A stretch of 55,041 nt of DNA from CBFHND01 sp965657085 (GCA_965657085.1 CBFHND010000023.1:1-55041); one strand, 5' to 3'; positions 1 to 8,592 are shown, counted from the first letter of the stretch. Notes: generated from the letters alone by a model not told the origin. Numbers and translations are program-made.

Positions 1-287
1 GTGCCTTCGATCTGCATCAGAGGGCCCAGAAAGCCGATCGCCGACCCGGTCCCGCCTGCGATGGTCACATCGCTTGAAAAAGAAGACAGGCCCTGCACGA
101 AAATCTGCGTGCTGTCCGCGATGGTGACGGTGTAGGGACCCACCGGCCTCGTTGAGAATATGACGCTGTCATTTTGCACGAAGGCCGCCGGGCCACCGGA
201 GTCCGGGTCATCGCCCTGCTGGAGCCAGTTGATGGACGAAAAATCCCACGCGCCATCCCCGTTCACGTTCCAATTCAGAGAAGCCAT
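1..287 (-). CDS. Partial secreted/adhesin-like protein (N-terminal 95 residues)
   Basis: An open frame starts at an ATG at 287 and runs off the left edge without a stop, so only the N-terminus is here. A GGGGA stretch lies just upstream of the ATG. The product begins MASLNWNVNGDGAWDF and continues with Asn/Asp/Gly/Thr-rich, beta-strand-like sequence (DSVIFSTRPVGPYTVTIADS). It has no cleavable signal peptide. This composition is typical of large repetitive surface or type I-secreted proteins, where 'W...N W' and 'DxVxI' motifs mark beta-helix rungs. The family cannot be fixed from 95 residues. It faces away from the cell-division gene to its right and is probably monocistronic. Confidence 0.6.
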   Translation of the reverse strand, partial: MASLNWNVNGDGAWDFSSINWLQQGDDPDSGGPAAFVQNDSVIFSTRPVGPYTVTIADSTQIFVQGLSSFSSDVTIAGGTGSAIGFLGPLMQIEG

Positions 288-366
288 CGTTGTCCCCAGT
301 GTTGCCAATGCATTCGCTCAATGGGGACGAGTGTACGGTGCATGATATCCCGAACACAAGAACGCG

Positions 367-666
367 TTAACGAATGACAATCTCGTCGCTGCGCGCCATG
401 CCCAGCACGCTGCGCGCCTGTTGATCCAGCAAATCGAGATCAAGGTAGTCGTCCGACAGCCGCCGGGTGAGGTTCTCCATGCGCGCGACATCCGCCTGGA
501 CCGCATCAAGCTGGCTGCGCAGATCACGCGCCTCGGCATCTATCTGCGCGCGCTGGAACAGCCCGTAGTCGCCCTGCACGGCGGCAAAGGTGAAATAGAC
601 GCACAAGGCGAAAGCCACGGCGAAAAAGATGAACGTGCCAAAAGCGGGACGCGCGATGCGGGTCAT
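367..666 (-). CDS. FtsB/DivIC-like septum formation initiator
   Basis: A 99-residue protein with a short cytoplasmic tail (MTRIARPAFG), one membrane segment at about residues 10-30 (TFIFFAVAFALCVYFTFAAV), and a coiled coil from about 40 to 75 (AQIDAEARDLRSQLDAVQAD). This is the layout of FtsB/DivIC, a bitopic divisome protein that pairs with FtsL and FtsQ to activate septal peptidoglycan synthesis. The C-terminus (LDLLDQQARSVLGMARSDEI) matches the family's 'D..eerAR..LG....dE' signature. Length is normal for the family. In related genomes this gene usually lies between eno and pdhA; neither is visible here, so local order differs or has been rearranged. Family assignment is firm. Confidence 0.85.
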   Translation of the reverse strand: MTRIARPAFGTFIFFAVAFALCVYFTFAAVQGDYGLFQRAQIDAEARDLRSQLDAVQADVARMENLTRRLSDDYLDLDLLDQQARSVLGMARSDEIVIR

Positions 667-784
667 AGGGGTCTGCCTCGAATGCCGCCTCTTGCCGGGC
701 GGATGCAGGCACTATGGCACAGACGATTCGCCTTGTGAATCCCTTGATTCGCGGCTCGCTCTACCTGAGTCGGAAATGCCGCAC

Positions 785-1561
785 TCAGCCTTTGCCCATG
801 ATCTGGGCCGCAATGCGGGTGGTCACGCCGCGCGGGCTGATGCGGGGCAGGAAGGCAAAGACCTTGTTCATCAGGCCCGGCACCACGATCCGCTTGCCGA
901 TGCGCGCCTCAAGCCAGCCGTGTTCGGCAACGGCATGGGCTTTCATCGGTTTGGCCATCTTCAACAGACGCACGCCATGCATATCGGCCTCGTCGAAGAA
1001 GTTGGTGGCGGTGGCCCCGGGGCACAGGGCCGTCACCGTCACGTTGCCACCGCGCAGCTCTTCGGCCACGGCCTCCGAGAGGCTCAGCACATAAGCCTTG
1101 GTGGCGTGATAGACCGCCATGTTCGGCCCCGGCTGGAACCCGGCAACAGAGGCCACGTTCAGGATGCGCCCCTTGGGCTGGGCCTGCATGTGCGGGATCG
1201 CCAGTTTCATCAGCCGCGTCAGCGACAGCATGTTGACGTTGATGCTGGCCAGTTCGCGGCTCCATCCCTGACCATCGACAAAAGGCCCGTGGTAGCCAAG
1301 TCCCGCATTGTTCACCAAAACGTCGATCTGTCGGTCTTGCGTGGCTTCAGCCCACAGGCGGTCCGCTTCTGCGAGGTCTCCCAGATCGGCGGGAATGACC
1401 ACCACGTCGACGGTCTCTGATCGCAACTGGTTCGCCAGCGCATCCAGTTTGTCCTTGGACCGTGCCGTCAGGATCAGGTTGCGTCCTTCCTTGGCAGCGA
1501 TGCGGGCAAATTCAACGCCCAAGCCTTCGGATGCGCCAGTGATCAGTGTGTATTGCGTCAT
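785..1561 (-). CDS. SDR-family short-chain dehydrogenase (DltE-type)
   Basis: A 258-residue classical short-chain dehydrogenase. The N-terminal Rossmann motif is TGASEGLG, followed by the VNNAGLGYHG motif. The catalytic Ser lies in NVASVAGF and the Tyr/Lys pair in YHATKAY. Asp61-like acidic residues (PADLGDL) fit a cofactor-adenine loop. The start at 1561 (MTQYTLITG) is preferred over an ATG four codons upstream because the Rossmann strand begins almost at once in this family. The closest general group is the 'DltE-like' or YdfG-type oxidoreductases acting on unknown ketone or acyl substrates. It stands alone, with about 340 bases of apparently non-coding sequence upstream. Substrate unknown. 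Confidence 0.85.
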   Translation of the reverse strand: MTQYTLITGASEGLGVEFARIAAKEGRNLILTARSKDKLDALANQLRSETVDVVVIPADLGDLAEADRLWAEATQDRQIDVLVNNAGLGYHGPFVDGQGWSRELASINVNMLSLTRLMKLAIPHMQAQPKGRILNVASVAGFQPGPNMAVYHATKAYVLSLSEAVAEELRGGNVTVTALCPGATATNFFDEADMHGVRLLKMAKPMKAHAVAEHGWLEARIGKRIVVPGLMNKVFAFLPRISPRGVTTRIAAQIMGKG

Positions 1562-1901
1562 CGCGTCCCCCATGTGCTGTGTTTGGGCAATATGCGGCGC
1601 GCAGTGTCATCCGGCAAGGGGAAAGAAGCGCGGTGTGTTCCCGCGACGCGTCGTGCAGGTGGGGGCGATCGGCGGCCCGTTCTCACGGGTCGGCGATTTG
1701 CAGCCCGCGCGACATAGCTGAAACGTGGAATGTGTTTGGCATACATAAAGTGCTTGAGCGGTTTGATCCGTTCGCAAACCCACGGGCCGCCGACCGCCCG
1801 GCTTATGCACCCCGTTGCAATTGGGCTCAAAGCGGGTATGCGCGGTGCAAAGGTTTACCCGGCGACGGGATGATCAAAGCCATCCCGCATCATTCCGGCC
1901 G
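1562..1901. other. Gap between SDR and pgk
   Basis: I see no convincing gene in this 340-base stretch; reading frames here have unnatural, Arg/Pro-rich composition. There is a 7-bp hairpin CGGGATG/CATCCCG at 1866-1887, just after the pgk stop (pgk is read leftwards), which could help end pgk transcripts although no U-run follows. A second, longer pairing of TGCACC with GGTGCA near 1806-1850 may form a stem. The promoter of the SDR gene should lie near 1562-1700. Confidence 0.4.
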
Positions 1902-3095
1902 TTATTGATGCAGCGCTGCGACTCCGGGCAATTCCTTGCCTTCCATCCACTCCAGAAACGCGCCGCCCGCGGTGGAGATATAGGTGAAATCCTCCGCCGC
2001 TCCGGCCTGGTTCAGGGCGGCCACGGTGTCGCCGCCGCCGGCCACCGTGATCAGGCTGCCGTCGCGTGTGAGCTTGGCCGCGGCTTTCGCAGCGCCCATG
2101 GTTGCAGTGTCAAAGGGCGGGATTTCAAAGGCACCCAAGGGACCGTTCCAGATCAGGGTTTTCAAGTTGGCGAATTCCGCAATGATCCCGGCAAGCGCAT
2201 CGTCCCCGGCATCCAGCACCATCTGATCCGCCTCAAGCACGGTGTCTGCGTCCAGTGCGACGCTGTCATAGGGCGCGCCTTCGGCAAAGTCGCGTGCCAC
2301 GCGGCCATCGGTGGGCAGGATCACCTTGCAGCCGTTGGCCTCGGCTTCGACAAGGATGTCGCGCGCGGTGTCCAGCAGGTCATCCTCGCGCAGGGATTTG
2401 CCAAGGTCCGCCCCCATGGCCGCCAGAAAGGTGTTGGCCATGCCGCCCCCGATCACCAGCACATCCAGTTTGCCCACGAGGTTCTTCAAAAGATCGATCT
2501 TGGTCGACACCTTGGCCCCGCCAACCACCGCGCCCACGGGGCGCTGCGGCGTGGCCAGCGCACTTTCCAGCGCCTGCAATTCGGCCTGCATCAACCGGCC
2601 CGCACAGGCAGGCAGCAGCCGGGCCAAGGCTTCGGTGCTGGCGTGGGCGCGGTGGGCGGCGGAAAAGGCATCGTTGCAATAGATATCGCCAAGCGCCGCG
2701 ATGCGCGCGGCGAACGCCGGGTCATTGGCCTCTTCGCCGGGGTAGAAGCGGATGTTTTCCAACAGCAGCACGTCCGCGCCCGCAATCTCTTCGGTGCCCG
2801 CCTCGACCGCCTCCAGCGTTTCGGCCAGCGTCACCTTGCGCCCCAGCGCCTCGGCCAGCGCGGGCACGACCACGCGCAGGCTCATGTCGAGGTTGACCTT
2901 TCCCTTGGGACGGCCGAAGTGGGCGATCAGGATCGGGTGGCCCCCTTCGGCAAGGATGTGCTGAACCGTAGGCACGATGCGATCAATGCGGGTGGTGTCG
3001 GTGACCTGACCGTTTTCGACCGGCACGTTGATGTCCACACGCACCAGCACCCGTTTGCCGTTCAGGTCCATCTCGTCCAGCGTTTTCCAGCCCAT
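1902..3095 (-). CDS. pgk: Phosphoglycerate kinase
   Basis: A 397-residue phosphoglycerate kinase, interconverting 1,3-bisphosphoglycerate + ADP and 3-phosphoglycerate + ATP in glycolysis and gluconeogenesis. Visible landmarks are the N-terminal substrate site RVDINVPVENG, then HFGRPKG, the LLLENIRFYPGEE loop, VGGAKVSTKIDLL in the hinge/nucleotide domain, LIWNGPLGAFE, and the C-terminal phosphate loop AGGGDTVAAL. Length is the family norm. The frame is open 15 codons further upstream, but MGWKTLDEMDL at 3095 matches the usual family N-terminus. It is divergent from the cyclophilin pair; the 129 bases between would hold both promoters. Confidence 0.97.
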   Translation of the reverse strand: MGWKTLDEMDLNGKRVLVRVDINVPVENGQVTDTTRIDRIVPTVQHILAEGGHPILIAHFGRPKGKVNLDMSLRVVVPALAEALGRKVTLAETLEAVEAGTEEIAGADVLLLENIRFYPGEEANDPAFAARIAALGDIYCNDAFSAAHRAHASTEALARLLPACAGRLMQAELQALESALATPQRPVGAVVGGAKVSTKIDLLKNLVGKLDVLVIGGGMANTFLAAMGADLGKSLREDDLLDTARDILVEAEANGCKVILPTDGRVARDFAEGAPYDSVALDADTVLEADQMVLDAGDDALAGIIAEFANLKTLIWNGPLGAFEIPPFDTATMGAAKAAAKLTRDGSLITVAGGGDTVAALNQAGAAEDFTYISTAGGAFLEWMEGKELPGVAALHQ

Positions 3096-3224
3096 GTTCC
3101 GCACCTTTGTTTTGTCCCTTGGGGCGCTGTTTCCCTGCATTTTCCGCTCGCGTCAATGGCGCGGCTTGGCAAATGCGCGGCTGCGGCTTAGGTATCAGGC
3201 AACGACTGACACGAGGAGAGCCAG

Positions 3225-3734
3225 ATGGCCGAAATCAAAGACCCCGAAAACACGATCCTGATGGAACTCAAAGGTGGCACCGTCACGATCCAGCTGATGC
3301 CGGATGTGGCGCCTCAGCATTGCGAACGCATGAAGGAACTGGCCCGCGCCGGAGAATATGACAACGTCGCATTTCACCGCGTGATCGACGGGTTCATGGC
3401 GCAAACGGGCGACGTGCAGCACGGCAACATGGAAGACGGCTTTAACCTGCGGATGGCAGGCACCGGCAGTTCCTCGCGCGACGACGTGCCTGCGGAATTC
3501 TCGCGCATCCCGCACGCGCGCGGATCGCTTGGAGCGGCCCGTTCGGCCAACCCCAACAGCGCCAACAGCCAGTTCTTCATCAACTTCAAGGACAATGATT
3601 TCCTGAACGGGCAATACACTGTTTACGGGCAGGTCATCGAAGGCATGGAACACATCGACGCCATCACCCGTGGCGAGCCGCCTGCCGAGCCTGACCGCAT
3701 GATCAGCGTCAAGGTGGCGTCTGATGTTGCGTAA
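3225..3734 (+). CDS. Cyclophilin-type peptidyl-prolyl isomerase (cytoplasmic)
   Basis: A 169-residue cyclophilin without a signal peptide, catalysing cis-trans isomerisation of X-Pro bonds. The core motifs are YDNVAFHRVIDGFMAQTGD (catalytic Arg in FHRV), GAARSANPNSANSQFFINF and LNGQYTVYGQVIEGM. A ribosome binding site (GAGGAGAG) precedes the ATG. Its last 11 bases overlap the first 11 of the next cyclophilin in another frame, so the two are translationally coupled. The pair probably arose by tandem duplication, one copy staying cytoplasmic and the other acquiring an export signal. Confidence 0.93.
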   Translation: MAEIKDPENTILMELKGGTVTIQLMPDVAPQHCERMKELARAGEYDNVAFHRVIDGFMAQTGDVQHGNMEDGFNLRMAGTGSSSRDDVPAEFSRIPHARGSLGAARSANPNSANSQFFINFKDNDFLNGQYTVYGQVIEGMEHIDAITRGEPPAEPDRMISVKVASDVA

Positions 3735-4275
3735 GGCGCTTGTTGCCCTTGCCCTGATGGCCAGCCCCGCGCTGGCCACCGGTCTCGAGATCGAGATCGC
3801 GGGCGAAGGCGCCAACGGCACCGTGACCATCGATCTGTTCGAAGACGTGGCCCCCGGCCATGTCGCCCGGATCACCGAACTTGCGGCCTCGGGCCAATAT
3901 GACGACGTGGTCTTTCACCGGGTGATTGACGGGTTCATGGCCCAGACAGGCGACGTGGAGCTTGGCAAGTTTGGCATGGACATGCGCCGCGCTGGCATGG
4001 GCCAGTCGCAGGGGCCGGACCTGAAACAGGAGTTTTCGGACATTCCCTTTACCGCGGGCATCGTCGGCATGGGCCGCCGTCAAAGTGTGGACAGCGCCAA
4101 TGCGCAGTTCTTCATCATGTTTGCACCGGCGCCACATCTTGACGGACAGTACACGGTCGTCGGACGGGTCACGGACGGGTTGGATGTGGTCATGGACATC
4201 AAGCGCGGAAACCGGCGCACCGGTGCCGTGACGGGCCAGCCCGACAGGATGACCAAGGTGACCGTGACCGAGTGA
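3724..4275 (+). CDS. Cyclophilin-type peptidyl-prolyl isomerase (periplasmic)
   Basis: A 183-residue cyclophilin with a cleavable signal peptide (MLRKALVALALMASPALA, likely cut before TGLE), so it should act on folding envelope proteins. It has the same core as its upstream neighbour: YDDVVFHRVIDGFMAQTGD, SANAQFFIMF and LDGQYTVVGRVTDGLD. The start codon lies inside the preceding cyclophilin gene, in a different frame. A clear Rho-independent terminator follows its stop, so the two genes form a complete two-gene unit. Confidence 0.92.
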   Translation: MLRKALVALALMASPALATGLEIEIAGEGANGTVTIDLFEDVAPGHVARITELAASGQYDDVVFHRVIDGFMAQTGDVELGKFGMDMRRAGMGQSQGPDLKQEFSDIPFTAGIVGMGRRQSVDSANAQFFIMFAPAPHLDGQYTVVGRVTDGLDVVMDIKRGNRRTGAVTGQPDRMTKVTVTE

Positions 4276-4300
4276 TCCCCACATAGAGCGCAACACTTTG

Positions 4301-4334
4301 AAAGCCCCGGTGCCACATGCGCCGGGGCTTTTTT
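4301..4334 (+). terminator. Rho-independent terminator after the cyclophilin pair
   Basis: The inverted repeat AAAGCCCCGG / CCGGGGCTTT has an 11-base loop and is followed by a run of T. It lies 25 bases after the second cyclophilin stop. Confidence 0.9.
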
Positions 4335-4380
4335 CTGCGCGTCACGCTTGCGTGAGGGGGCTGGCCCAAGCGGGCGGCCT

Positions 4381-4447
4381 TTGGGCAGACTGGGGCAGAC
4401 TGGGGCAGACTGGGGCAGACTGGGGCAGACTGGGGCAGACTGGGGCA
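4381..4447. repeat. 10-bp tandem repeat TGGGGCAGAC
   Basis: Five perfect head-to-tail copies of TGGGGCAGAC (4391-4440) are flanked by one copy with a single change at 4381 and a partial copy (TGGGGCA) at 4441. The array lies between the cyclophilin terminator and the DUF3179 start at 4468, so it occupies the leader or promoter of that gene. It ends about 10 bases before the ribosome binding site. Perfect identity between units suggests recent slippage expansion. Confidence 0.95.
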
Positions 4448-4467
4448 TGACATGCGAAAGGAACGGA

Positions 4468-5433
4468 ATGCGACGGCTTTGGGCGCTATTGGGGGTGATG
4501 GTCTGGGCGACATCTGTTCTGGCCGATCCGACATTCTGGCGGCACGAATGGCCGCAGACCGATTTCAGCCGCACTTCGGTCGACAACTGGGTCGAGATCC
4601 TGTCAGGCGGTCCGGGCAAGGATGGCATTCCCGCACTGGACGCGCCACAGTTCGTTGAGGCCACCGCGAAACGAGGGCTGACAGGCCGCGAACCGGTGAT
4701 CACCCTGGAACTGGACGGGGCACGGGCGCGCGCCTATCCCATTCGCTACCTGATCTGGCACGAGATCGTGAATGACACGGTAGCGGGTGTGCCCGTGGCC
4801 GTGACCTTCTGCCCATTGTGCAATTCGGGTCTCAGTTTCGAGCGGCGGGTGCGCGGGCAAACCTTGCGCTTTGGCGTGACGGGCAAGCTGCGCAATTCGG
4901 ACATGGTGATGTATGACCGCGAAACCCAAAGCTGGTGGCAGCAGGCCACGGGGCAGGGGATCGTGGGGGCGATGACGGGGGTGCGGTTGACCTCCCTGCC
5001 GAGCTGGATGGAAAGCTGGGCCGAGTTCAAGGCGCGCCAACCGAAGGGGCTGGTGATGGCCGAGCCAGAGTGGAACCGCGCCTATGGGCGCAATCCTTAC
5101 CGGGGCTATGACACATCCGCGCGGCCGTTCCTTTATTCAGGCAAGGTGCCACCAAACGGGGTGCCGCCGCTGGCGCGTGTTGTGCGGGTGGGCGATCGGG
5201 CCTGGCCACTGACGCGGCTGGCCGAGGCGGGAACCCTGCGCGAGGCGGGGGTGGTTTTGAGCTGGCGGGCGGGACAGGCGTCTGCTCTGGATGCGGGCGT
5301 GATTGCCAAGGGGCGCGACGTGGGGTCGGTGCGGGTGCGCGACGCGCAGGGCCGCGATCTGGCCCATGACGTGATGTTCGCCTTTGCCTACCATGCGTTC
5401 TGGCCCAAGGGGCGCTGGATGCTCGGGAACTGA
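4468..5433 (+). CDS. DUF3179 domain-containing exported protein
   Basis: A 321-residue protein with a signal peptide (MRRLWALLGVMVWATSVLA, cut before DPTFW). The body is a DUF3179 domain, recognisable from WHEIVNDTVAGVPVAVTF, CPLCNSG (a CxxC pair), LRNSDMVMYDRETQSWW and the final FAYHAFWPKG. The family is periplasmic and of unknown biochemical role; the CPLC pair could bind metal or be redox-active. The frame stays open upstream through the tandem repeat, but the start at 4468 is chosen because AAGGAACGGA lies just before it and the signal peptide begins there. It is followed by a hairpin-plus-motif intergenic repeat. Confidence 0.9.
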   Translation: MRRLWALLGVMVWATSVLADPTFWRHEWPQTDFSRTSVDNWVEILSGGPGKDGIPALDAPQFVEATAKRGLTGREPVITLELDGARARAYPIRYLIWHEIVNDTVAGVPVAVTFCPLCNSGLSFERRVRGQTLRFGVTGKLRNSDMVMYDRETQSWWQQATGQGIVGAMTGVRLTSLPSWMESWAEFKARQPKGLVMAEPEWNRAYGRNPYRGYDTSARPFLYSGKVPPNGVPPLARVVRVGDRAWPLTRLAEAGTLREAGVVLSWRAGQASALDAGVIAKGRDVGSVRVRDAQGRDLAHDVMFAFAYHAFWPKGRWMLGN

Positions 5434-5481
5434 AGTCAAGGCCGCGTCCTTGCGGACGCTGTCGCCTGCGGCGGGCGGGGC

Positions 5482-5544
5482 AGGGGGCGCTGCCCCCTCG
5501 GCGCTGACGCGCCTCACCCCCGAAGTATTTTGAACCCAAAGAAG
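5482..5544. repeat. Hairpin-plus-motif intergenic repeat, copy 1
   Basis: A perfect GC hairpin, AGGGGGC-gct-GCCCCCT (5482-5498), is followed 17 bases later by CCCCCGAAGTATTTT and then GAACCCAAAGAAG (ending 5544). A second copy with the same order lies at 47202-47249. Here it separates the convergent DUF3179 gene and the MFS pseudogene. Confidence 0.75.
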
Positions 5545-5545
5545 A

Positions 5546-6585
5546 TCAGCGTTGCTGGCGAACAAACAGATCGGCGACAAGCGCGCTGAGCCCGGCAAGG
5601 GCTGCGGCGACATAAGCCAGACCTGAAAAGGCGGCAGTCATGGCGTCGGCGTGGTTCGGGCTGTCGCTCGGCACGCCGAAACCGGCAGTGCCGCCCGCGC
5701 TTGCATAGACGGACGCCACGATCCCCCCAACCGCCGCCACCGAGACCAGCCCGGCCATGCGCGAGACCGCGTTGTTGATGCCCGAGGCGATGCCTGCGCG
5801 GTCCTCGGACACGGCCCCCATCACGGCGGTCGACTGCGGCGCGACAACTGCGCTCATTCCCAGCCCGACAAGGCACATGGCGGGCAGCGTATGGCCCCGG
5901 AAGTTCTGCGCCGGGGTCACGCACCCATCGCGGCATAGCCTGCGGCGTCGATCACGCTGCCGCTGACCAGCAGTGGCATGGGGCCAATCTGGTCTGCCAG
6001 CGCCCCAAGCGGCAGGTTGATGGCGAAAATCCAGCGCCACATTTCCGGGCCACCAAAGGTCAGCGCCACCCCCCCGATGATGGGTCCCAGCGCCGTTGTC
6101 AGGGCCGAGGCCGCCGCCCAGATGCCGATGGCGCGGCCACGGTCGGTACGTGGGTAGGTGTGGGGGATCAAGGCCAATGAACCCGGCACGGTGATCGCAG
6201 TACCTGTGCCCTGAACCGCCCGCGCGGCGATCAAGAGATTGGGCGTTGTCGCCACCGCACAGACAAGCGAGGCCAGCACGAACAGGCCAATGCCAAGGCC
6301 AAAGACACGCGCCAGCCCAAAGCGGTCACCGACCGCACCACCCACAAGGATCAGCGCAGACAGGGTCAGCATATAGCCGTTGTGAATCCACTGGGCCTGC
6401 GCAAGATCGGGCGCAAGTCTGTCGCGCATGGCGGGCAGGGCGATGGACACCGCCGTGCCGTCAATAAACCCCGGCGCAGAGGCGAGGATTGCGGCCACCA
6501 GCAACCGAGGCCGCGCCCGTTCGGCGCAAAAGCCCGACACGAAAACGGGCGCCACGGCAGACCCGGGCGCCCGTTCATCTGTCAT
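5546..6585 (-). pseudogene. Decayed DHA2-type MFS multidrug efflux transporter
   Basis: Two overlapping frames together encode pieces of one major facilitator transporter. The first (6585 to 5917) has TM1 with FIDGTAVSIALP, motif A GDRFGLARVFG and TM4-6 through IFAINLPLGAL. It then jumps directly to ADQIGPMPLLVSGS, which in intact 14-TM transporters lies some 150-180 residues later, and hits TGA at 5917-5919 after YAAMGA. The second frame resumes at once as CVTPAQNFRGHTLPAM, followed by VVAPQSTAVMG and RAGIASGINNAVSRMAG, and ends at 5546. The gene therefore carries an internal in-frame deletion and a frameshift near 5915-5930. It begins 10 bases after the bactofilin stop, so it was probably the last gene of that unit. 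Confidence 0.85.
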
Positions 6586-6595
6586 GGCGATGGCT

Positions 6596-7099
6596 TCAGC
6601 TGTCGGCGGCGGGTTTCGCCGGTGCCTTTGGCGAAGGAGAACCCGCGTTCAACGGATCGTCCTGACGTTGGACAGAGCCTTCGAAATGCGCGCCGGATTC
6701 GATCGCGATTGTCTTGTGAATGATGTCGCCTTCGACACGGGCGGTCGAGGTCAGGCGCACCTTGAGACCACGCACACGGCCCACGATGCGGCCATTGATC
6801 ACCACGTCATCGGCGATCACTTCGCCCTTGATCGTCGCACTTTCGCCGATGGTCAGCAGGTGGGCGCGAATGTCGCCTTCCACGGTGCCTTCGACCTGGA
6901 TGTCGCCGGTGGTTTTCATGTTGCCGGTGACGTGAAGGTCCGCCGACAGCACGGAGGCAGGAGGCTTGGCCTTGGGGGCGCTTGCCTTGAATTCACTGGC
7001 CTTGGGGGCAGCCGCAGCCGCAGGGGCCGCCGGGGCCGCTGGTTTGGCCGCTGCATCGTCCTTGGTGCCGGGTTCGTTGATTTTGCTCTTAGAAAACAT
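6596..7099 (-). CDS. Bactofilin
   Basis: A 167-residue bactofilin. A disordered Ala/Pro/Lys-rich N-terminus (to about residue 50) precedes a short right-handed beta-helix: ADLHVTGNMKTTGDIQVEG, VEGDIRAHLLTIGES, IKGEVIADDVVINGRIVG, RVEGDIIHKTIAIESGA. A short Pro/Ala-rich tail follows. Bactofilins polymerise without nucleotide into membrane-associated filaments that localise cell-wall enzymes. Its start codon overlaps the end of the M23 peptidase gene by 11 bases, implying translational coupling. That gene pair is conserved in stalked and budding alphaproteobacteria, where bactofilin recruits the M23 enzyme (LmdC-type). Confidence 0.92.
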   Translation of the reverse strand: MFSKSKINEPGTKDDAAAKPAAPAAPAAAAAPKASEFKASAPKAKPPASVLSADLHVTGNMKTTGDIQVEGTVEGDIRAHLLTIGESATIKGEVIADDVVINGRIVGRVRGLKVRLTSTARVEGDIIHKTIAIESGAHFEGSVQRQDDPLNAGSPSPKAPAKPAADS

Positions 7100-8384
7100 C
7101 GTTTGCAGCCTTGATATAGATCATCGGGTTCACAGCCTTGCCGCCAACGCGAACCTCATAGTGAAGATGCACGCCAGTCACCCGTCCAGAGGCTCCCATA
7201 TCACCAATCCGATCCCCGCGCGAGACCTTTTGACCAACTTTCACGCGAAGTTTCGACAAGTGGGCATAGCGGGTTTCAATTCCGAACTCGTGCTGAATCT
7301 TGACCAGGCGGCCATATCCCGAGGACCAACCCGCGTGCACAACCACCCCATCGGCGGTGGCATGAAGCGGGGTGCCAAGCGAGGCGGCAAAGTCGACGCC
7401 CTTGTGCATCCGGCGACCGCCGGTTTTGGGATCACGCCGGAACCCGAAGGCCGAGGTGAAGCGAAACGCGTTTTTCACCGGGGTCGCAAAGGGCGCTTTC
7501 TGCGCGGCAATCCGGTAAAGGTTCAGCTGGTCCATCTGGTTCAGCAGGCGGTTGGCGCGCAGCGTGTCGGCGCTGGCTTCTTCACCGCGGGTCGAGAAGG
7601 ACAGGGGCGTCAGCGGCCCGCCCTGACCCGAATAGCCACGGCGCACCTGTTCAAGGATGTGACCGGTGGGCATGCCCGCGGCGCGGAACATCTTGTCCAG
7701 CGGGGCAACAGAGACGGTCATGGCTTCTTCGAGCTGGCGGAAAATCTGGTCGTTCTGGTCCTGCATCAGCGCGATTTGCGCGGCCATCTCATCGGCGGCC
7801 AGCAATGCGTCTTCGGCGTCGCGGGCGATCTGGTCACGTTCGGCGGCTGTTTCGGCAAGGGCCTGCGCCACGAAATCCATCGGCGCGCCATCGGTGCTGG
7901 CCACGGCGCCGGGGGATGTCGCCTGATCCTGAAGGGCGGCCAGTTGGGTGCGGGCGGTTTCGCGGTCTTTCATGGTGCCGCGCAGCGTCGCTTGAATGAC
8001 CTCGATCCCGGTCTCCAGTTCGCGGCGGCGTGTTTCGCTTTGCAGCAGTTCGGATTGCATCACCGAAATCTGCGTCAGGGCCGCGTTGAACCGTTCCTGT
8101 GCGGCCAGCGCTTCGGAGGCGCGCGCGTCGCGTTGACCGGCAAGATCGTTCAGGCGCGCCTGATAGGTGCGCTGGTCACGTTTGGCCTGTTCGCGGAAGT
8201 TGCCCGCGCCAATGCTGTCCATCAGGATGATGGCCGTGGCGACGATGGCCCATGCGACCAACAGCGACGATCCGGCAAAGGCCATCAACTGCATGCCGGG
8301 GCGCAAGCGGATGAACCGCGTGTCGGTGTCCGACTTCAGAAAGACCCGGCGTTCCGGAAAATACTGCTCAAGCGCAGCGTTCAT
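7089..8384 (-). CDS. M23 family peptidoglycan endopeptidase (LmdC-like)
   Basis: A 431-residue bitopic protein. A cytoplasmic N-terminus (MNAALEQYFPERRVF) is followed by one TM helix around 35-60 (LMAFAGSSLLVAWAIVATAI), long coiled coils from about 65 to 230, and a C-terminal LytM/M23 domain. The zinc motif is HKGVDF (HxxxD), followed by the HLHYEVR motif; YGRLVKIQHEFGIETRYAHL also belongs to the fold. All catalytic residues are present, so it should cut peptide cross-links. The start at 8384 is preferred to a further-upstream in-frame start because the upstream stretch is Arg/Cys-rich and unlike the family. It precedes and overlaps the bactofilin gene. Confidence 0.9.
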   Translation of the reverse strand: MNAALEQYFPERRVFLKSDTDTRFIRLRPGMQLMAFAGSSLLVAWAIVATAIILMDSIGAGNFREQAKRDQRTYQARLNDLAGQRDARASEALAAQERFNAALTQISVMQSELLQSETRRRELETGIEVIQATLRGTMKDRETARTQLAALQDQATSPGAVASTDGAPMDFVAQALAETAAERDQIARDAEDALLAADEMAAQIALMQDQNDQIFRQLEEAMTVSVAPLDKMFRAAGMPTGHILEQVRRGYSGQGGPLTPLSFSTRGEEASADTLRANRLLNQMDQLNLYRIAAQKAPFATPVKNAFRFTSAFGFRRDPKTGGRRMHKGVDFAASLGTPLHATADGVVVHAGWSSGYGRLVKIQHEFGIETRYAHLSKLRVKVGQKVSRGDRIGDMGASGRVTGVHLHYEVRVGGKAVNPMIYIKAANDVF

Positions 8385-8592
8385 TTTAATTGCAAGACGT
8401 GTACGCAAGATGCCCGTCCCTTTCCCATCCCAACAGCGGCGCTCGGATCCCCCAACACGGCGCCTTAGCGCCTGTGAATAAAGACGCAGGACGTTCGGGG
8501 CAACCGCTTTGACCTGTTTGACAGGCAAAGATGGTAAAAATCAGGCAAACAGGCAAAAAACCGCCCACGCCGAAGGGCTTGCGCGGTGCACC

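Noticed and set aside
3225..4275. The two cyclophilins as one split gene
   Set aside because: Each has a full set of catalytic motifs, and the second has its own signal peptide.
4348..4467. Upstream extension of the DUF3179 frame through the tandem repeat
   Set aside because: It would encode a repeated RLGQTGADWG tract before a clear signal peptide; the ribosome binding site supports the start at 4468.
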